64,000 bases of DNA from Echiichthys vipera (GCA_963691815.1 OY829651.1:29883004-29947003); one strand, 5' to 3'; shown: positions 34,957 through 46,287, counted from the first letter of the stretch. Notes: generated by a model from the letters alone, not told the origin. Numbers and translations: made by a program.

Positions 34957-35229
34957 TGTTGTGCCGTATTCAGCACCCCTGCCGTGAAATGCACCCCCTC
35001 GCATTATAGGTGGTATTCTGGATCAGAAGGCTGTTGTTTCCACCTAAAGGAGTAGTTTATATACAGCTAACCCACAGCGGTCAGAACATTGGTTACTTAC
35101 AGTCTTTAAACTATTTTAAAGAGTTTAAAATCACAAACTTGGATAATAGCGAACACAAAACAACACCTTTTTGTATGATCTGTGGAAATATACTGCAGCC
35201 ATAATTACCAAATGAATGAAATGGATCTT

Positions 35230-35645
35230 TTGAGCAAGTTGAATGTATTTGACTCAGCGTTTCCTAAATATAATCCCAGCTTTTCTTGCAATTCATAAGC
35301 CTCACAAGCCTACAACCTCCCCTACCCATAACTACATTCACTCCTGTCCTCTCCCCCCGACTCCCCCCCTCCTTCCGCTCTCCTCACCCATTCAGCCCCC
35401 GACCCCCTCCCCCCCACTGCTCTTCAATACATCCCCCCACCTCTATTGTTGTACCTGTTTCTGTCTGTTTGTCTGTATCAGCATTACCCCATGCCCCCTT
35501 TGCTTTGTTTCCCTGTCATCCTTGTCTTCTGTTGTTTGCTACCTGTTACATGTGTGTCTATGTACTACCTGTCCTGCTCTGTAAGCGACTTTGGGTCTTT
35601 GAAAAGCGCTATACAAATTAAATGAATTATTATTATAATTATTAT
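35230..35645 (+). mobile_element. L2-like LINE 3' end
   Basis: A C/T-rich stretch is followed by TGTAAGCGACTTTGGGTC, AAAAGCGCTATACAAATTAA and an ATTATT-rich tail, the usual end of fish L2 elements. The long Pro/Ser-rich frames here are by-products of the C-rich sequence. Confidence 0.65.
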
Positions 35646-35899
35646 ATGTTCAAAGGTGTGTGCTTTTAATTGGGTTACACCTGTCCAAGAGTGCGCACGG
35701 GCGCACTCGGGTCACAGTGGAGCGCTGCTTCGGTTTGACTGCCCCTTTTATTCCACTCTTAAGACTGACAAAAAGCACATCTTTATTTTGCTCCATCTCG
35801 GATGTCAGGATGCCGATCTGTGTGTCGGAAAAGTTTATTTTCTAACCTGCGTTCCTTCTCTCCATGTTTGACCTCAGTGGGTGAGGCCTCCAAACCAGG

Positions 35900-36084
35900 A
35901 ATATTTAGGGGCAACATGTTAAAGACGATCGAATTCAGCCGCAGCATTTATCAAGGCCTGCTCATTCGTACGCTGAGATTGGTCAGATACGAATGTTTCA
36001 TAAATCACACGTGGGTCCTTTCCTATGACCAATTTTGCGCTCAGATCTGCGCCCGTTTTCACGCAAGATTGATAAATGAGGCCC
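35900..36084. mobile_element. Harbinger-like terminal region, second family
   Basis: Ends TTGATAAATGAGGCCC, whose complement GGGCCTCATTTATCAA is one base from the GGGCCTCATGTATCAA end of copies A-C. Upstream lie inverted CATTTATCAAGGCCTGC and CATAAATCACACGTGGGTCC stretches. The matching other end was not found; the nuclease fragment at 34860 may belong to the same element. Confidence 0.45.
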
Positions 36085-36764
36085 GGTGTGATTAGGAACA
36101 GTCTCCGTCCATAACAAGAGCAGCCATAGTTGTTGTTTTTTTCATTCTGCTGCTTTTTACTGTATTGTATTTGTCAAAAAAAGTAATGAATAAATAAATA
36201 AATGGATGAATAAACAGTTATAATAATATTAAAGAAAAAAATACTCTCCTACATAGACACAAAATGAATCAAATGAAATTAATATTTCTATACCCACTTA
36301 CAAATAACAATAATTAGAAAAACAGAATAAAAATCACCTTGAAATTATTAAATAAAACCCTTACAAACTTTTCCTCTGCACAAGGACAGTAATAAAAAAC
36401 TGAAAAAAGGGTGCTCTATTGGCGTTATTACAGCTCTGACCAAACTCAACTCCTTCATATTTATCACAAACGCATCTCAGAAATCTCGTTTCAAAACATC
36501 TTTCATACAGAACGCACCTGCAAAGGCAGCACAGGGCAGAGTCAGGAAACAGTTAGAGTAGGAACAGTCTGCCTCCTATGGAAACAAATACATACATGGG
36601 AGACGTTACGTTAAACCAAAACTACAGCCGATTTTTACGATAAGACACAACTGAAAACATGGCGACACATTAATAAAAGGCTGTCTTTACTTTAGCGCAT
36701 AGTTTCAACGGCATTATATGACAGTTTAAATAAATGCATATTTTAGTAGAGTATCGTGATAGCA
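36085..36764. other. No gene recognised
   Basis: AT-rich with AAATAAATAAATAAAT at 36186. No supported feature. Confidence 0.45.
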
Positions 36765-37760
36765 TCATGACCAAGCCCCCACCACAGCGACTTCTTGGTT
36801 GATCCAATACTGAAGTGCCAAAAACTGCAGTTCTCCGAGTGTCCACTAGGAGTAGTTTTCACACAACAGAGCAGTTTCTCATTGACCCCCATGTTAAACA
36901 GGCCATTTTCACAGCAAAATTAAACCTGTTTAACATTCTAGTCCGTATGTTTAGGACATATCTCCATAACAACACTAAGGGGGGTGAATTATTTTTACCA
37001 GACTTGGTTTTATTTTATTGGAGGTTAAAGTTTATGAATAATGAGGGGCGCGGCCTCTTGAGTGACAGCTAACCGCTGGCCCTTACTTCTCCTCAGAGGC
37101 TAGTTGTCAAGATTAGTATGATTAGCATGCTAACTCCAACATCCCGACCTAGACTGCAGTCATTCGTGTGGTGGTGTTACCATAAGTGACAGGATGGTTT
37201 GCTCTTTGATCAACTATACAAACACATGGTTTAGGAACACACTGTGTTAATATTAGCTCTGTTACGCTAATTAAAAAGCTGCACTTGCACCATGACTTTA
37301 ATACAGCCTGCTATCTATGACACATACATATACAAATACCAGTGCTCCTCTGGAGCATCGGGAGGATTCGGGACATGAGGATCAGTGTTTTACAGTCCAT
37401 GGTATGGTACTGTGTTGAATATCATTTTAAATCATAGATCATAAATGCTGCCTGCACTTCACTCCCGGAGACGGTGTAATATCCGCTACAGACACGGGAC
37501 TCCTACTCCCGTTTATCTAGTAATGTGTTCTGTTAGCCTAGCTCCCTGGCGGTGGAGCTAATGTGGCTAATTCAGTAAACGTCACCCAGCCGGCCGTATC
37601 TTCCTCCCTCCAACGTCACATCAATGCCATTTTTTTCGTAAGAGCAAATGAGGAGGAGTCAAAGTCTGACAAGATGGCGACTCCCAGAGGCGAATATGAT
37701 TTGATCAAGTTGAGAGAATGGGCCCCGTCTATGATCATGACATGGCTTACTATAACTAGA
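36765..37760 (-). mobile_element. Dispersed nonautonomous element family M1, reverse copy, expanded or interrupted
   Basis: 36765-37080 reads the M1 right half in reverse (CAAGCCCCCACCACAGCGAC, GACCCCCATGTTAAACAGGC, GGCCTCTTGAGTGAC). 37640-37725 reads its left half (GTCAAAGTCTGACAAGATGG, TTTGATCAAGTTGAGAGAAT). About 550 bp of other DNA separates the two, either an insertion or a longer version of the element. Confidence 0.55.
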
Positions 37761-38149
37761 GCAGCCATAGTTTTGCCGGGAGTTCGGTCCCACGTCACCC
37801 ACGTACCCCTTTGTGTGTTACCCCCTTGCTAGAGGTGAACCTGGAACTAAGAAATAGAACTGATACAAAAGAATGCAGGGAATTCAAACTCCTTTTCGAC
37901 AGGACTAGCATTGACCAGGTTTTGAGAATGTTCACAATAATTAAATAGAAAAATAAATAAAAAATGACAATAATGATGAATGAGCAGATGAATAAAACAA
38001 AGTAAACATTGACCCAGCTACACTTGTATGAGTTAAACCACTAAACCTTCCACCTATCACCACATTTCATGGCTCTGAGATTGCTTCTGTCTCTCAGTAC
38101 AAGTATATTCTAAGAATAATAGGTGAATCACTTTAATTCAAGACTGATT

Positions 38150-39220
38150 TTAAAAAGTGAGGCTGAAATTGGGTTTGTATTTTAGAAAAGGTCTTGCTTT
38201 GCCTTCAAGGCCAAAAAGAGACTTGTTGCGGCCACCTCTATGTCTGTGCTGGGCTATGGTGATGTTGTATACGTGCATGTATCCACACAATGTCTATTTG
38301 CATCATGGAACACTAAGAATTATTACAAATCTAAAAGTTCTTACTCACCGTTGTGAGTTATTTGTACGCTCGAGTTGGATGGCCAGCCTTGTTTGTCCAT
38401 AGACTTAAAGGTTGAATATGAAGAATGTAAAGGACACCTCAATCTAGTGTCTCAAGATCGTAGTCGCAACAGCAAAAAATAATTCCAACAGTCGGGTTGC
38501 AGGTTGGTCAGACCTGGCCCAGTAGCCTACAGGAGACCAGAGTCTGTTTGAGCCTGTTTGAACCCATCCCCTCCAGCAAATCACACCATAAAAACAAGTA
38601 TTAGAGGAGTTTGACTGACAGTTACCGTTAGCCGTTAGCCGTTACAGCTTAGTAAAGACGAAAGTGATGTTAGCGATCAAGGAGAAACGTAGCCATTTGG
38701 GCGTGCGTTTTAATGCTGTTGAACTCCTTTATCTTAGTCCATGGAGTGAATGCTTGGCTTATATTGACTCTGGTTTTTGCCCGTCTCCGGTCACTCAGCT
38801 GCTGGGCCAAATAACGCCCCCTTCACTGAGGCTCCGAAGCAGCTGCAGGATTGGCAAACTCCATTTCACCCAGTGCCAGCCTACAGTAGCTGCACCCAAC
38901 AACAGACAACCCTGGCAACGCCCAACGCTATTGGCTGCTACTATGGAAACAGAACAGGACAGAAAGTCATTGTCTAACCTGTCAAATTAAAAAAAAACAA
39001 TTTATTCAGACTAAATATATTTTTTTTATGGAAAAGCAATACATGTATTCTGTACCCTTCAAAATGCCCCGTGGGTGTATTTTTAAAAAATATAGCTTTT
39101 AATAAAGATTCTACATATTCGACCTTTAACCCTCAGCATATTCTTATTCATAAGGCTGTTCGTGGAATACTTCCTTGTTACCTGCGTACCTATGCTCTTA
39201 AAAAAGTATGGGATGGTATT
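38150..39220 (+). mobile_element. LINE reverse transcriptase C-terminal fragment, split by about 700 bp
   Basis: 38157-38402 gives RPLCLCWAMVMLYTCMY-like text then GTLRIITNLKVLTHRCEL, and 39120-39215 gives HILIHKAVRGILPCYLRTY. Both fit one conserved region of fish LINE proteins (DYGDVLY... ALRFIT... HxxIYKAxxGxxPxYL). The DNA between 38425 and about 39115 is foreign and has no recognised ends. Confidence 0.5.
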
Positions 39221-39289
39221 GTCTTCCTTCCTTGTTTAGGCAACAAAACTACATGGTTAGGTTTAGGAAAAGATTGTGGTTTTGTCTAA

Positions 39290-40775
39290 AAAAAAAAGCA
39301 TGTCTTTTATGTAATTAGATTTTACTTGTACCGTCCCATGATCTCCTGGGCAAAAAGTCTGGTTTGTGTTTGATCCACCCCGACCTCCTTCCTTAGCGGA
39401 TTTCGAGGCCTGTTACACTTGCTGCTGCAGCTCATACAGACATTAGGGGGTGGCAGAAAAGTTTTAATATCATGGTTTCTGTTATTTGCAGAAACTAACA
39501 ATGCCAACAGTTTTTTTTTTCTGTGAGTCAGGCTGGTTTTACAGTAATCACACTTTTGATGGATTATCTGTTTGATACAATATGATACACTCCACCATGA
39601 CTGGCTACTAGTGTATATGTATTGAGAAAATTATAGCTATACTGGTATTTATATTACTATTATATAGGGCAAATACTACTTGTCATACAGTGGAGGAGGG
39701 GGGGGGGGGGGGGGGGGGGGTTGTCACTGCCTGAGAAACTTTCCTCTCAGCCAGACTTCACATTGATGGATGGTGTTTAGTCAAACAGTGTGAAGCAGCT
39801 ATGATTTACTGCTAAACAAATCTGTACAGATTGAGAGATGAGTAAGACTAGACACATATGAATGGAGAGAGGGTATTGATGTATCATTAATCCCATCTGT
39901 GTTTCAACAACTGATGATGCCTCTCTGGACACCGGCCAGTATTTCTCCCATTTCAACAGAGACTTATTACATTACATCATTCCTTCTGCAGCGCTTCTCC
40001 ACACGCCACAGTCTGAACAATCAGCATGAGTCAGATCGGGATTGATTTAGACTGTAAGAATAATAACAACAGTAATTTTGTTTACTGTTAGCGTTGCTGG
40101 TCCCATCTTATTCATTAAAGTATATCAATTGAAAGGGAAGGCTGTCAGAAATTCCACATTTAAACAAATTAAAAAGAATAAAACAACAGAACAAACCTGG
40201 CCTTTATGTAGAACATACTGATATTTGACGGATGCTTTTAATCCTTCTTTATTTTCTCTCTTCTGCAACTCTATATTTTCTTTTCATATTTTACTTTTCT
40301 TTTCTTTTTTTTTACTTAGAAGCCTCTCTGTTTTTTGCTTTTAACACAAATACTAGTGTAGTATTATGTAATATATGGACGTAGCTAGTGATGGTACCCC
40401 TTGTTTTGTGTACTGCCAATTTGAAGCCTCAAATTTGGCATTTGGGCTGTTGCCATCTTGGTTTTTTGAAACCATATTTGGACAAAATGACAGAGCTAAA
40501 CGCAAAGCCAGAGTCATTTCAGTGTTGCTGCGCTTAGCTTAATGCTAAAGAGGGAAACCAGTGGGGGAGCAAGGAGCTGTGGGTGCTGGTGCCATACATC
40601 TGCATATCCATGCTGCAGTGACACAGAGCCTGTTGAAAATTGTCAGTTTCCCTTAAGTTACCAGCTAATTCTAGCTAGCTCACAGTAATCAACATTTAGC
40701 TTTGTTTGCAAGATACAACTGAACGCTGATCAAGACATTTTTAGGTGACTAAAATGCTACAATTGACTTTATTGA
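39290..40775. other. No gene recognised
   Basis: Apart from the poly(G) run, plain sequence. Confidence 0.45.
39698..39720. repeat. Poly(G) run, 23 bases
   Basis: An uninterrupted G run, preceded by GGAGGA. It is capable of forming a G-quadruplex and may be of uncertain length in sequencing. Confidence 0.95.
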
Positions 40776-41690
40776 AGGCAAGGTTTATTTGTGTAGCACA
40801 AATCAACAACAACATAATTCAAAGTGCTTTACATAAAACATTAAAAGCATTGGGAAAAAACACATAAAATATATTTAAATAAAGGTAATATATATATAAA
40901 ACGACTTTCAAATAAAATTCAGGGTTCATTCACCTTTTTCAAGGTCAAATTTAAGCACTTTCAAGTTCCATTTTCAACTTTTTCCAGCACCTTACAGCTG
41001 TGGTAAATTACATAATTCTATGAATACATATATATATTGAAAATTATTATTTAACTGTTTTTTAAAATTACATTAAAATAGATCGTATAATGCTATAAAC
41101 AAAAAAAATTGTGTTTGTAATAACAGAATGATAAGAAATTAAATTCCTATTCTGTAATTAATTGTTGTGAAAAAAAAGCAGATATAATTTCAAGCATTTT
41201 CATGCACTTTATGTAAAATTCAAGCACTTTTCAAACCTTGAAACCACATCATTAAAATTCAAGCATATTCAAGGATTTCAAGCACCCGTACAAACTCAAA
41301 GAAAAAAATATTGTCGAAAGCAGGAGACGAAACTCTCACGCCCACCGAGCTCCTGTGCTCCCTCCACTCGAGTTCTCGTCAGTGCGCATGCACCAGATTT
41401 TTTTTTCTAAAACCGGATGGTTTATGTTGTTTGATCAGAACATATTGTTGGCTTCAGTGGACATAATCAAACAAATGATTGTCAAGACATGCAATAGAAG
41501 TTACAGTGCAGTACAAGCAGTTGATAAATTGTTTTGCTTGCTGAAAGGTAGTGGCAAACAGAAAAGTCTTTAGTCTTGATTTAAAAGAACTAAGAGTTGC
41601 AGCAGACCTGCAGAAGTTGTAGTTTGGTCCTGAACCATTCATTACTTTGTAAACCAACAGAAGAGTGGAGGCCCCCACTGCCACTTGATG
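40776..41690 (-). mobile_element. L2-like LINE 3' region, interrupted by a MITE
   Basis: AAGGTTTATTTGTGTAGCAC, then CAAAGTGCTTTACATAAAAC (40776-40860), is the reverse of an L2-type end. AACAGAAAAGTCTTTAGTC, AAAGAACTAAGAGTTGCAGC and TTTGTAAACCAACAGAAGAG (41555-41665) continue the same fish repeat. The hAT-like MITE at 40920-41297 separates the parts. Confidence 0.55.
40920..41297. mobile_element. hAT-like MITE rich in TTCAAG/CTTGAA
   Basis: The left end CAGGGTTCATTCACCTTTTT mirrors the right end, which reads TTCAAGCACCCGTACAAACTC-like sequence. Inner AAGCACTTTCAAG and CAAGCACTTTTCAAACCTTG are also inverted. No coding capacity. A clear 8-bp duplication is not seen. Confidence 0.65.
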
Positions 41691-42059
41691 TTAACTTCTG
41701 TCCCGCCAACAGTCCAAATCTCAAACATGTTCAATTTACAATTATATAAAAAGATATTCTCATATTTGAGAAACTTAACTAAATATTTTTGGCATATTTG
41801 TTTGAGAATTACTTGAACAATATTATCAAAACAGTTGCCAATTATTTTGGCCAATTGACTAATCTATTTAATCAACTAATCATTTCAGTTCTTATCAAAA
41901 CAGAATTAAATCAGCACAACATGCTAATACACTTGATGTTAAGTAATAACAGTTTTTACTAGGCCCAGGCAGATCAATGAGAAATCCCAGTACAGAAATC
42001 CCAGAGAAATGTATTTGCTACTTTATACACACGGACAAATAGACTGTCAACCAGAGAAC
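41691..42059. other. No gene recognised
   Basis: AT-rich, no supported feature. Confidence 0.45.
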
Positions 42060-42538
42060 ATATTTTGGTGGCAGTTCGTAATAATCAGAAATGTTTGGTT
42101 ATGTTAAGATTTATATCACCTGTCATCACATGTGCTCAGTGTGAACCTGCTCTCATCTGTGAAGAGAACGTGGCACCAATGGTGGACAAGCCAATTCTGG
42201 TGTTCTCTCTGATTGCCACTCGAGCGGCACGGCGCTGGGCTGTTAGCACAGGTCCCACTAGAGGACAGGCCCTCATGTCACCCTCATGGAGTCTGTTTCT
42301 GACGTTTGGTCAGAAACATGAACATCAGTAGTCTGCTGGAGGTCATGTTGTAGAGCTCTGGCAATGCTCATCCTGCTCCTCACACAAAAGAGCAGATAGC
42401 GGCCCTTCTGCTGAGTTGATTCCCTTCTACAGCCCTGTCCAGCTCTCCTCGTAACGGCTGGCTTCCTGGTATGTCCTCCATGCTCTTCAGACTGTGTTGG
42501 GAGACACAGCAAACCTTCTTGGGACCACACGTAGGGAT
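42060..42538 (-). pseudogene. DNA-transposon relic with a Tc1/mariner-like transposase block
   Basis: On the minus strand at about 42120-42200 broken frames give HVLFTDESRFTL, the Asp block of Tc1/mariner-type enzymes. The rest (CATGAACATCAGTAGTCTGC, TGGGAGACACAGCAAACC) I recall as a common fish DNA transposon sequence. It ends abruptly at an M1 element (42540). A related piece lies at 52580-52735. Confidence 0.45.
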
Positions 42539-42539
42539 G

Positions 42540-42935
42540 AAAGACTATATAAAAAATGGCATTGAGGTCCGTTCTCTCATCTTGATTCAATCATACTCAC
42601 CTACAGGAGTCGCCGTCTTGTCAGACTAGTTGTCACTCAGGAGACCATGCCCCTAATTATTCGTAAACGTTAACCTCCAATATAATAAACAATGAAAACT
42701 AGCCTGTTAACAAAAAAAGAAAAATCACCCCCCTCAGTGTTGCCATGGAGATATGACCTAAGCCTACAGACTAGAATGTTTTTTAGTACATGGCCTTAAA
42801 TAGGTTTAATTATACTGTGAAAACGGCCTGTTTAACATGGGGGTCAATGAGAAACTGCTCTATTATGCAAACTGCAGTTTTTGGCACTTCCTCATTGGAT
42901 CAACCAGGAACTTGCTGTGGTGAAGGCTTGGGTCA
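42540..42935 (+). mobile_element. Dispersed nonautonomous element, family M1, copy 3
   Basis: Begins near GACTATATAAAAAATGGC and ends near AACTTGCTGTGGTGAAGGC. Shares the M1 landmarks CTCACCTACAGGAGTCGCC, AATCACCCCCCTCAGTGTTG and GGGGGTCAATGAGAAACTGC. Confidence 0.65.
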
Positions 42936-43109
42936 GGACCAATTCGGGCATATCTAATGTGTACGAACTGTGACGGGAATTACAATTAACATGTTTTGGG
43001 TTTTAAAACACTGGACAAACGACATTCCTTATCTCCTCATAATGCCGAAGTTTTCTTTATCTTTGCATCCTCAAAGCAATTTCAGTCAAAAACAACTGGA
43101 CTGGTTGTT

Positions 43110-43175
43110 TGTCTAGGAAGACGTTTCACCTCTCATCCAAGAGGCTTCATCAGTTCATGTACGCATCTGACCAGG
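43110..43175 (-). ncRNA. Hammerhead-ribozyme-like motif in left terminal repeat of the PLE
   Basis: A reverse-strand copy of the motif in the right repeat: GAAAC at 43127-43123 and CTGATGA at 43153-43147. In the direction of the PLE gene this is the sense copy near the 3' end. Confidence 0.55.
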
Positions 43176-43329
43176 CTGGGACTGGTCCAACTAACTGGTG
43201 TGGAGATCCAGGTATTTAACCTCTCACAAGGCCGATGATGTCACTGACACCCTTTGTGCTCCAAGTGCCCACGCCCGTCGTTAGAGTGACAGTTGTTGGT
43301 GGGCAGTTGGTTTCGACTTTGTTAGTGCT

Positions 43330-44691
43330 CTATTGAGTCTGAACGACAGTCGTTGGGGTCACCCGGGCCATGTGTGAACAGTTGTCCTTTGAGGTTAGAT
43401 TGTTGAATCTCCTGGGAAGGGATGAAAGGGCGGCATTGTAAATTGGAGATAAGTGGTGTCTCAGACCCCCTCCTCTGTTTAGCGATGGTTTCTCCACTTT
43501 TACATAGATGGCTTCTTTTACTCCTCTTTCAAACCATCTGTCCTCTCTGTCCAAGATTTGGACATTGCTGTCATAAAAGGAGTGGGCTTTCTCCTTGAGG
43601 TGTAAGTGGACAGCCGAGTCCAGGCCTGAGGAGTTAGCTCTCCTGTGTTGGGCCATGCGTTTATGCAGTGGTTGTTTTGTTTCTCCAATGTAAAGATCTT
43701 TGCATTCCTCGTTGCATTGGACAGCATAAACCAGGTTGCTTTTGTGGTGGTGTGGTGTTCTGTCCTTCGGATGTACTAGTCTCTGTCTGAGCGTGTTACC
43801 GGGTTTGAAATACACAGGGATGCAGTGTTTGTTGAAAATCCTCCTGAGTTTCTCCGATACCCCAGCCACATATGGGATGACTATGTTGTTTCTCCTGTTA
43901 TCTTTTTCTTTCTCAACCACTTTGGTTTTCTTTCTGGAGGCAGCTGCCGTTTTAACAAAGGTCCAGCTGGGGTAGCCACAAGTTGTGAGGGCGCCTCTCA
44001 GGTGCTTGCGTTCTTCCCCTTGAGCTTGTGAGCTAGTGGGTACGTTATCAGCTCTATGCCGCAGTGTTCTGATAACGCCAAGCTTGTGTTCCAAAGGGTG
44101 GTGAGAGTCAAAAAGTAGATATTGATCCGTGTGAGTGGGTTTTCTGTATACCCCTATGTGGAGGCTCCTGTCATTCTCCATATGGACGTCACAGTCCAAG
44201 AAGGGCAAGCTGTTGTCCTTAACTTCCTCTCTGGTGAACTTGATGTTTCTGTCCACTGAGTTGATATGTTCAGTAAAAGTTTGCACCTCTTTGGATTTGA
44301 TCTTAACCCATGTGTCGTCCACATATCTGAACCAATGGCTTGGGGTTACTCCTTTAAAGGAGTTCAAAGCCTTGCCCTCTACCTCCTCCATGTACAGATT
44401 TGCCACAATAGGGGATACTGGTGAACCCATGGCACAGCCGTGTTTCTGTCTGTAAAAAATGCCATTAAACTGGAAATATGTGGTATTCAGGCACAAATCC
44501 AGAAGTTGGCAAATGTGGTCTGGTTTGAGATTTGTTCGGTTTTGTAAGGAAATGTCCTGTGTGAGCCGTTCTCTTACCGTGGCCATGGCCTCCATGGTTG
44601 GAATACAGGTGAACAAGGAAGTCACATCGTAGGACACCATGGTTTCATCTGGATCCATTTTTAGGTCTCGGACTTTGTTCACAAAGTCCAT
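43330..44691 (-). CDS. Penelope-like reverse transcriptase with GIY-YIG endonuclease, N-terminally truncated
   Basis: 453 residues, open throughout. Reverse transcriptase: SYDVTSLFTCIP (residues 20-31, motif A Asp), HGCAMGSPVSPIVANLYME (84-102, motif B), FRYVDDTWVKI (121-131, catalytic YVDD), LPFLDCDVHM and VYRKPTHTDQYL. A basic linker KKTKVVEKEKDNRR follows. The GIY-YIG nuclease begins at about 320 with VYAVQC and LYIGETKQPLHKRMAQHRR and includes the late Glu in RWFERGVKEAIYVK (385-398). This reverse transcriptase plus GIY-YIG order identifies the Penelope family. Full family proteins are much longer at the N-terminus, so this protein lacks that part and starts just inside the inverted repeat. 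It would nick target DNA and copy its RNA in the nucleus if complete; whether this version acts is doubtful. Confidence 0.9.
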   Translation of the reverse strand: MDFVNKVRDLKMDPDETMVSYDVTSLFTCIPTMEAMATVRERLTQDISLQNRTNLKPDHICQLLDLCLNTTYFQFNGIFYRQKHGCAMGSPVSPIVANLYMEEVEGKALNSFKGVTPSHWFRYVDDTWVKIKSKEVQTFTEHINSVDRNIKFTREEVKDNSLPFLDCDVHMENDRSLHIGVYRKPTHTDQYLLFDSHHPLEHKLGVIRTLRHRADNVPTSSQAQGEERKHLRGALTTCGYPSWTFVKTAAASRKKTKVVEKEKDNRRNNIVIPYVAGVSEKLRRIFNKHCIPVYFKPGNTLRQRLVHPKDRTPHHHKSNLVYAVQCNEECKDLYIGETKQPLHKRMAQHRRANSSGLDSAVHLHLKEKAHSFYDSNVQILDREDRWFERGVKEAIYVKVEKPSLNRGGGLRHHLSPIYNAALSSLPRRFNNLTSKDNCSHMARVTPTTVVQTQ

Positions 44692-44929
44692 GGAGATTCA
44701 GCAATCTAACCTCAACGGACAACTGTTCACACATGGCCCGGGTGACCCCAACGACTGTCGTTCAGACTCAATAGAGCACTAACAAAGTCGAAACCAACTG
44801 CCCACCAACAACTGTCACTCTAACGACGGGCGTGGGCACTTGGAGCACAAAGGGTGTCAGTGACATCATCGGCCTTGTGAGAGGTTAAATACCTGGATCT
44901 CCACACCAGTTAGTTGGACCAGTCCCAGC

Positions 44930-45000
44930 CTGGTCAGATGCGTACATGAACTGATGAAGCCTCTTGGATGAGAGGTGAAACGTCTTCCTAGACAAACAAC
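44930..45000 (+). ncRNA. Hammerhead-ribozyme-like motif in right terminal repeat of the PLE
   Basis: The core CTGATGA (44951-44957) is followed by a stem-loop CCTCT-TGGATG-AGAGG (44960-44975) and GAAAC (44977-44981), in the order of a hammerhead's conserved bases around stem II. GTCTTCCTAGAC downstream can form a short hairpin. A full three-stem fold with a cleavage triplet is not clear by eye; GGTC/AGATG at 44934 is a candidate site. Hammerhead motifs are documented in Penelope-like elements. Confidence 0.55.
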
Positions 45001-45085
45001 CAGTCCAGTTGTTTTTGACTGAAATTGCTTTGAGGATAACGATGACCTGGACGAATGAGAACATTCACAGGCTTTATCTTTGCAT

Positions 45086-46217
45086 GCAATGTACAGCCCT
45101 GTATATCTTGTGAAGATACTTCCTTCTGTGATACAAGTGGGACTGAAATTTATAATTATGACTCAAAGCACTGGACAAGTTGGCTTTGTGTTCTGTAAAT
45201 GTCATGCCAGCTGGGCTGCACTATCTGCATTTAAACTCAACAGAACCTGACCTTTGGAGCACTCTTCAAGATGGGAGCCGTTTCTGCAGGTGTTTTGAAG
45301 AGGGCTTTCCTTGCAAGGAAATGACTTGGAATAAAATCACATGGAGAAAGCCGATCTCATTGTTTCTTCATCTTTCTTGATTGACCCTTATTGGCTAATT
45401 TTCCGCATAACAGAGCAGTAACTGAGGACAGCCGGCTTTGGATGTACTGTGCATGTGCAAGTATGGAGGATGCCCCAGGAAAATCTTCATTCATTTTAGT
45501 GCCTTGCATAATAACTTAAATGTAGATTAAATCCAACACAATTTTGTAAACCGAACACCTTTTCTTTTAGGACTCTGCCAAAGACGGCACCCAGTGAGCT
45601 AGAGACAGCCCATACACCTTTTATGTCACCTATTATGTCACGTCATAGTAATGCAATCAAACTCTTGTTCTAATTATAAAGAATGCAGATATTCAGTAGT
45701 TTCACAATTAATTAATTGTAATGTAATGCAAAAAACACCAATGTCTTGGTGAAAAAGTTTTGCATATTATATACAGTATTTCCCCTTCAATTGTATGTAT
45801 CAGAACGTGGAGTGAAATCAGCACATAGTCATTAAAAGAAACTGCTGTAATGATTAACAGATCAAGTAAACAGTGAAGACACATTAAGACTTGACACATT
45901 TAGCAGCTTGATATGTCAACAGTAACTGTTTGCCATTGCCATGAATATGATTCTGAGAACAAGGATATATCAAGATAAATACAACGAAATGTCTTTTTTA
46001 CAAGCTTAAATTGAATTCATTATAACCTTAAATTGATCTACTTCTTTCCCTCCTTTAAATTATTTCCCTCCTTTGAAAATTAAGCTGAGAGTATAGCATT
46101 TCCTCCACTTCCGTCAAATTAACTGAGATTATGTTTCAGTGTCTATTCTCTATCTGCTTCCATCAGTCACCACCAACAGTCAGGTCAAGGCTTTCAATCA
46201 GTCCTAACACTTAGATG
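45086..46217. other. No gene recognised
   Basis: Plain flanking DNA of the PLE with no supported feature. Confidence 0.5.
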
Positions 46218-46230
46218 TATATATATATAC

Positions 46231-46283
<53 letters not shown>
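46218..46283. repeat. (TA)n microsatellite
   Basis: A TA run with two short interruptions. Confidence 0.95.

Positions 46284-46287
<4 letters not shown>

Larger units (their letters stand above)
43069..45071 (-). mobile_element. Penelope-like retroelement (PLE), 5'-truncated, young, with 14-bp target duplication
   Basis: CTTTATCTTTGCAT flanks the element exactly (43055-43068 and 45072-45085). Its ends are inverted copies of one 344-bp sequence (43069-43412 and 44692-45035) that I can distinguish at only two positions. 36 further bases extend the right end. The coding region on the minus strand fills the space between and ends inside the left repeat. Near-identity of the arms, an open frame and perfect flanks indicate recent insertion. 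Fold-back ends of this kind are known for Penelope-like elements. Confidence 0.93.

Noticed and set aside
35243..35621. Proline/serine-rich secreted protein frames
   Set aside because: They come from the C-rich 3' region of an L2-like LINE and have no conserved domain.
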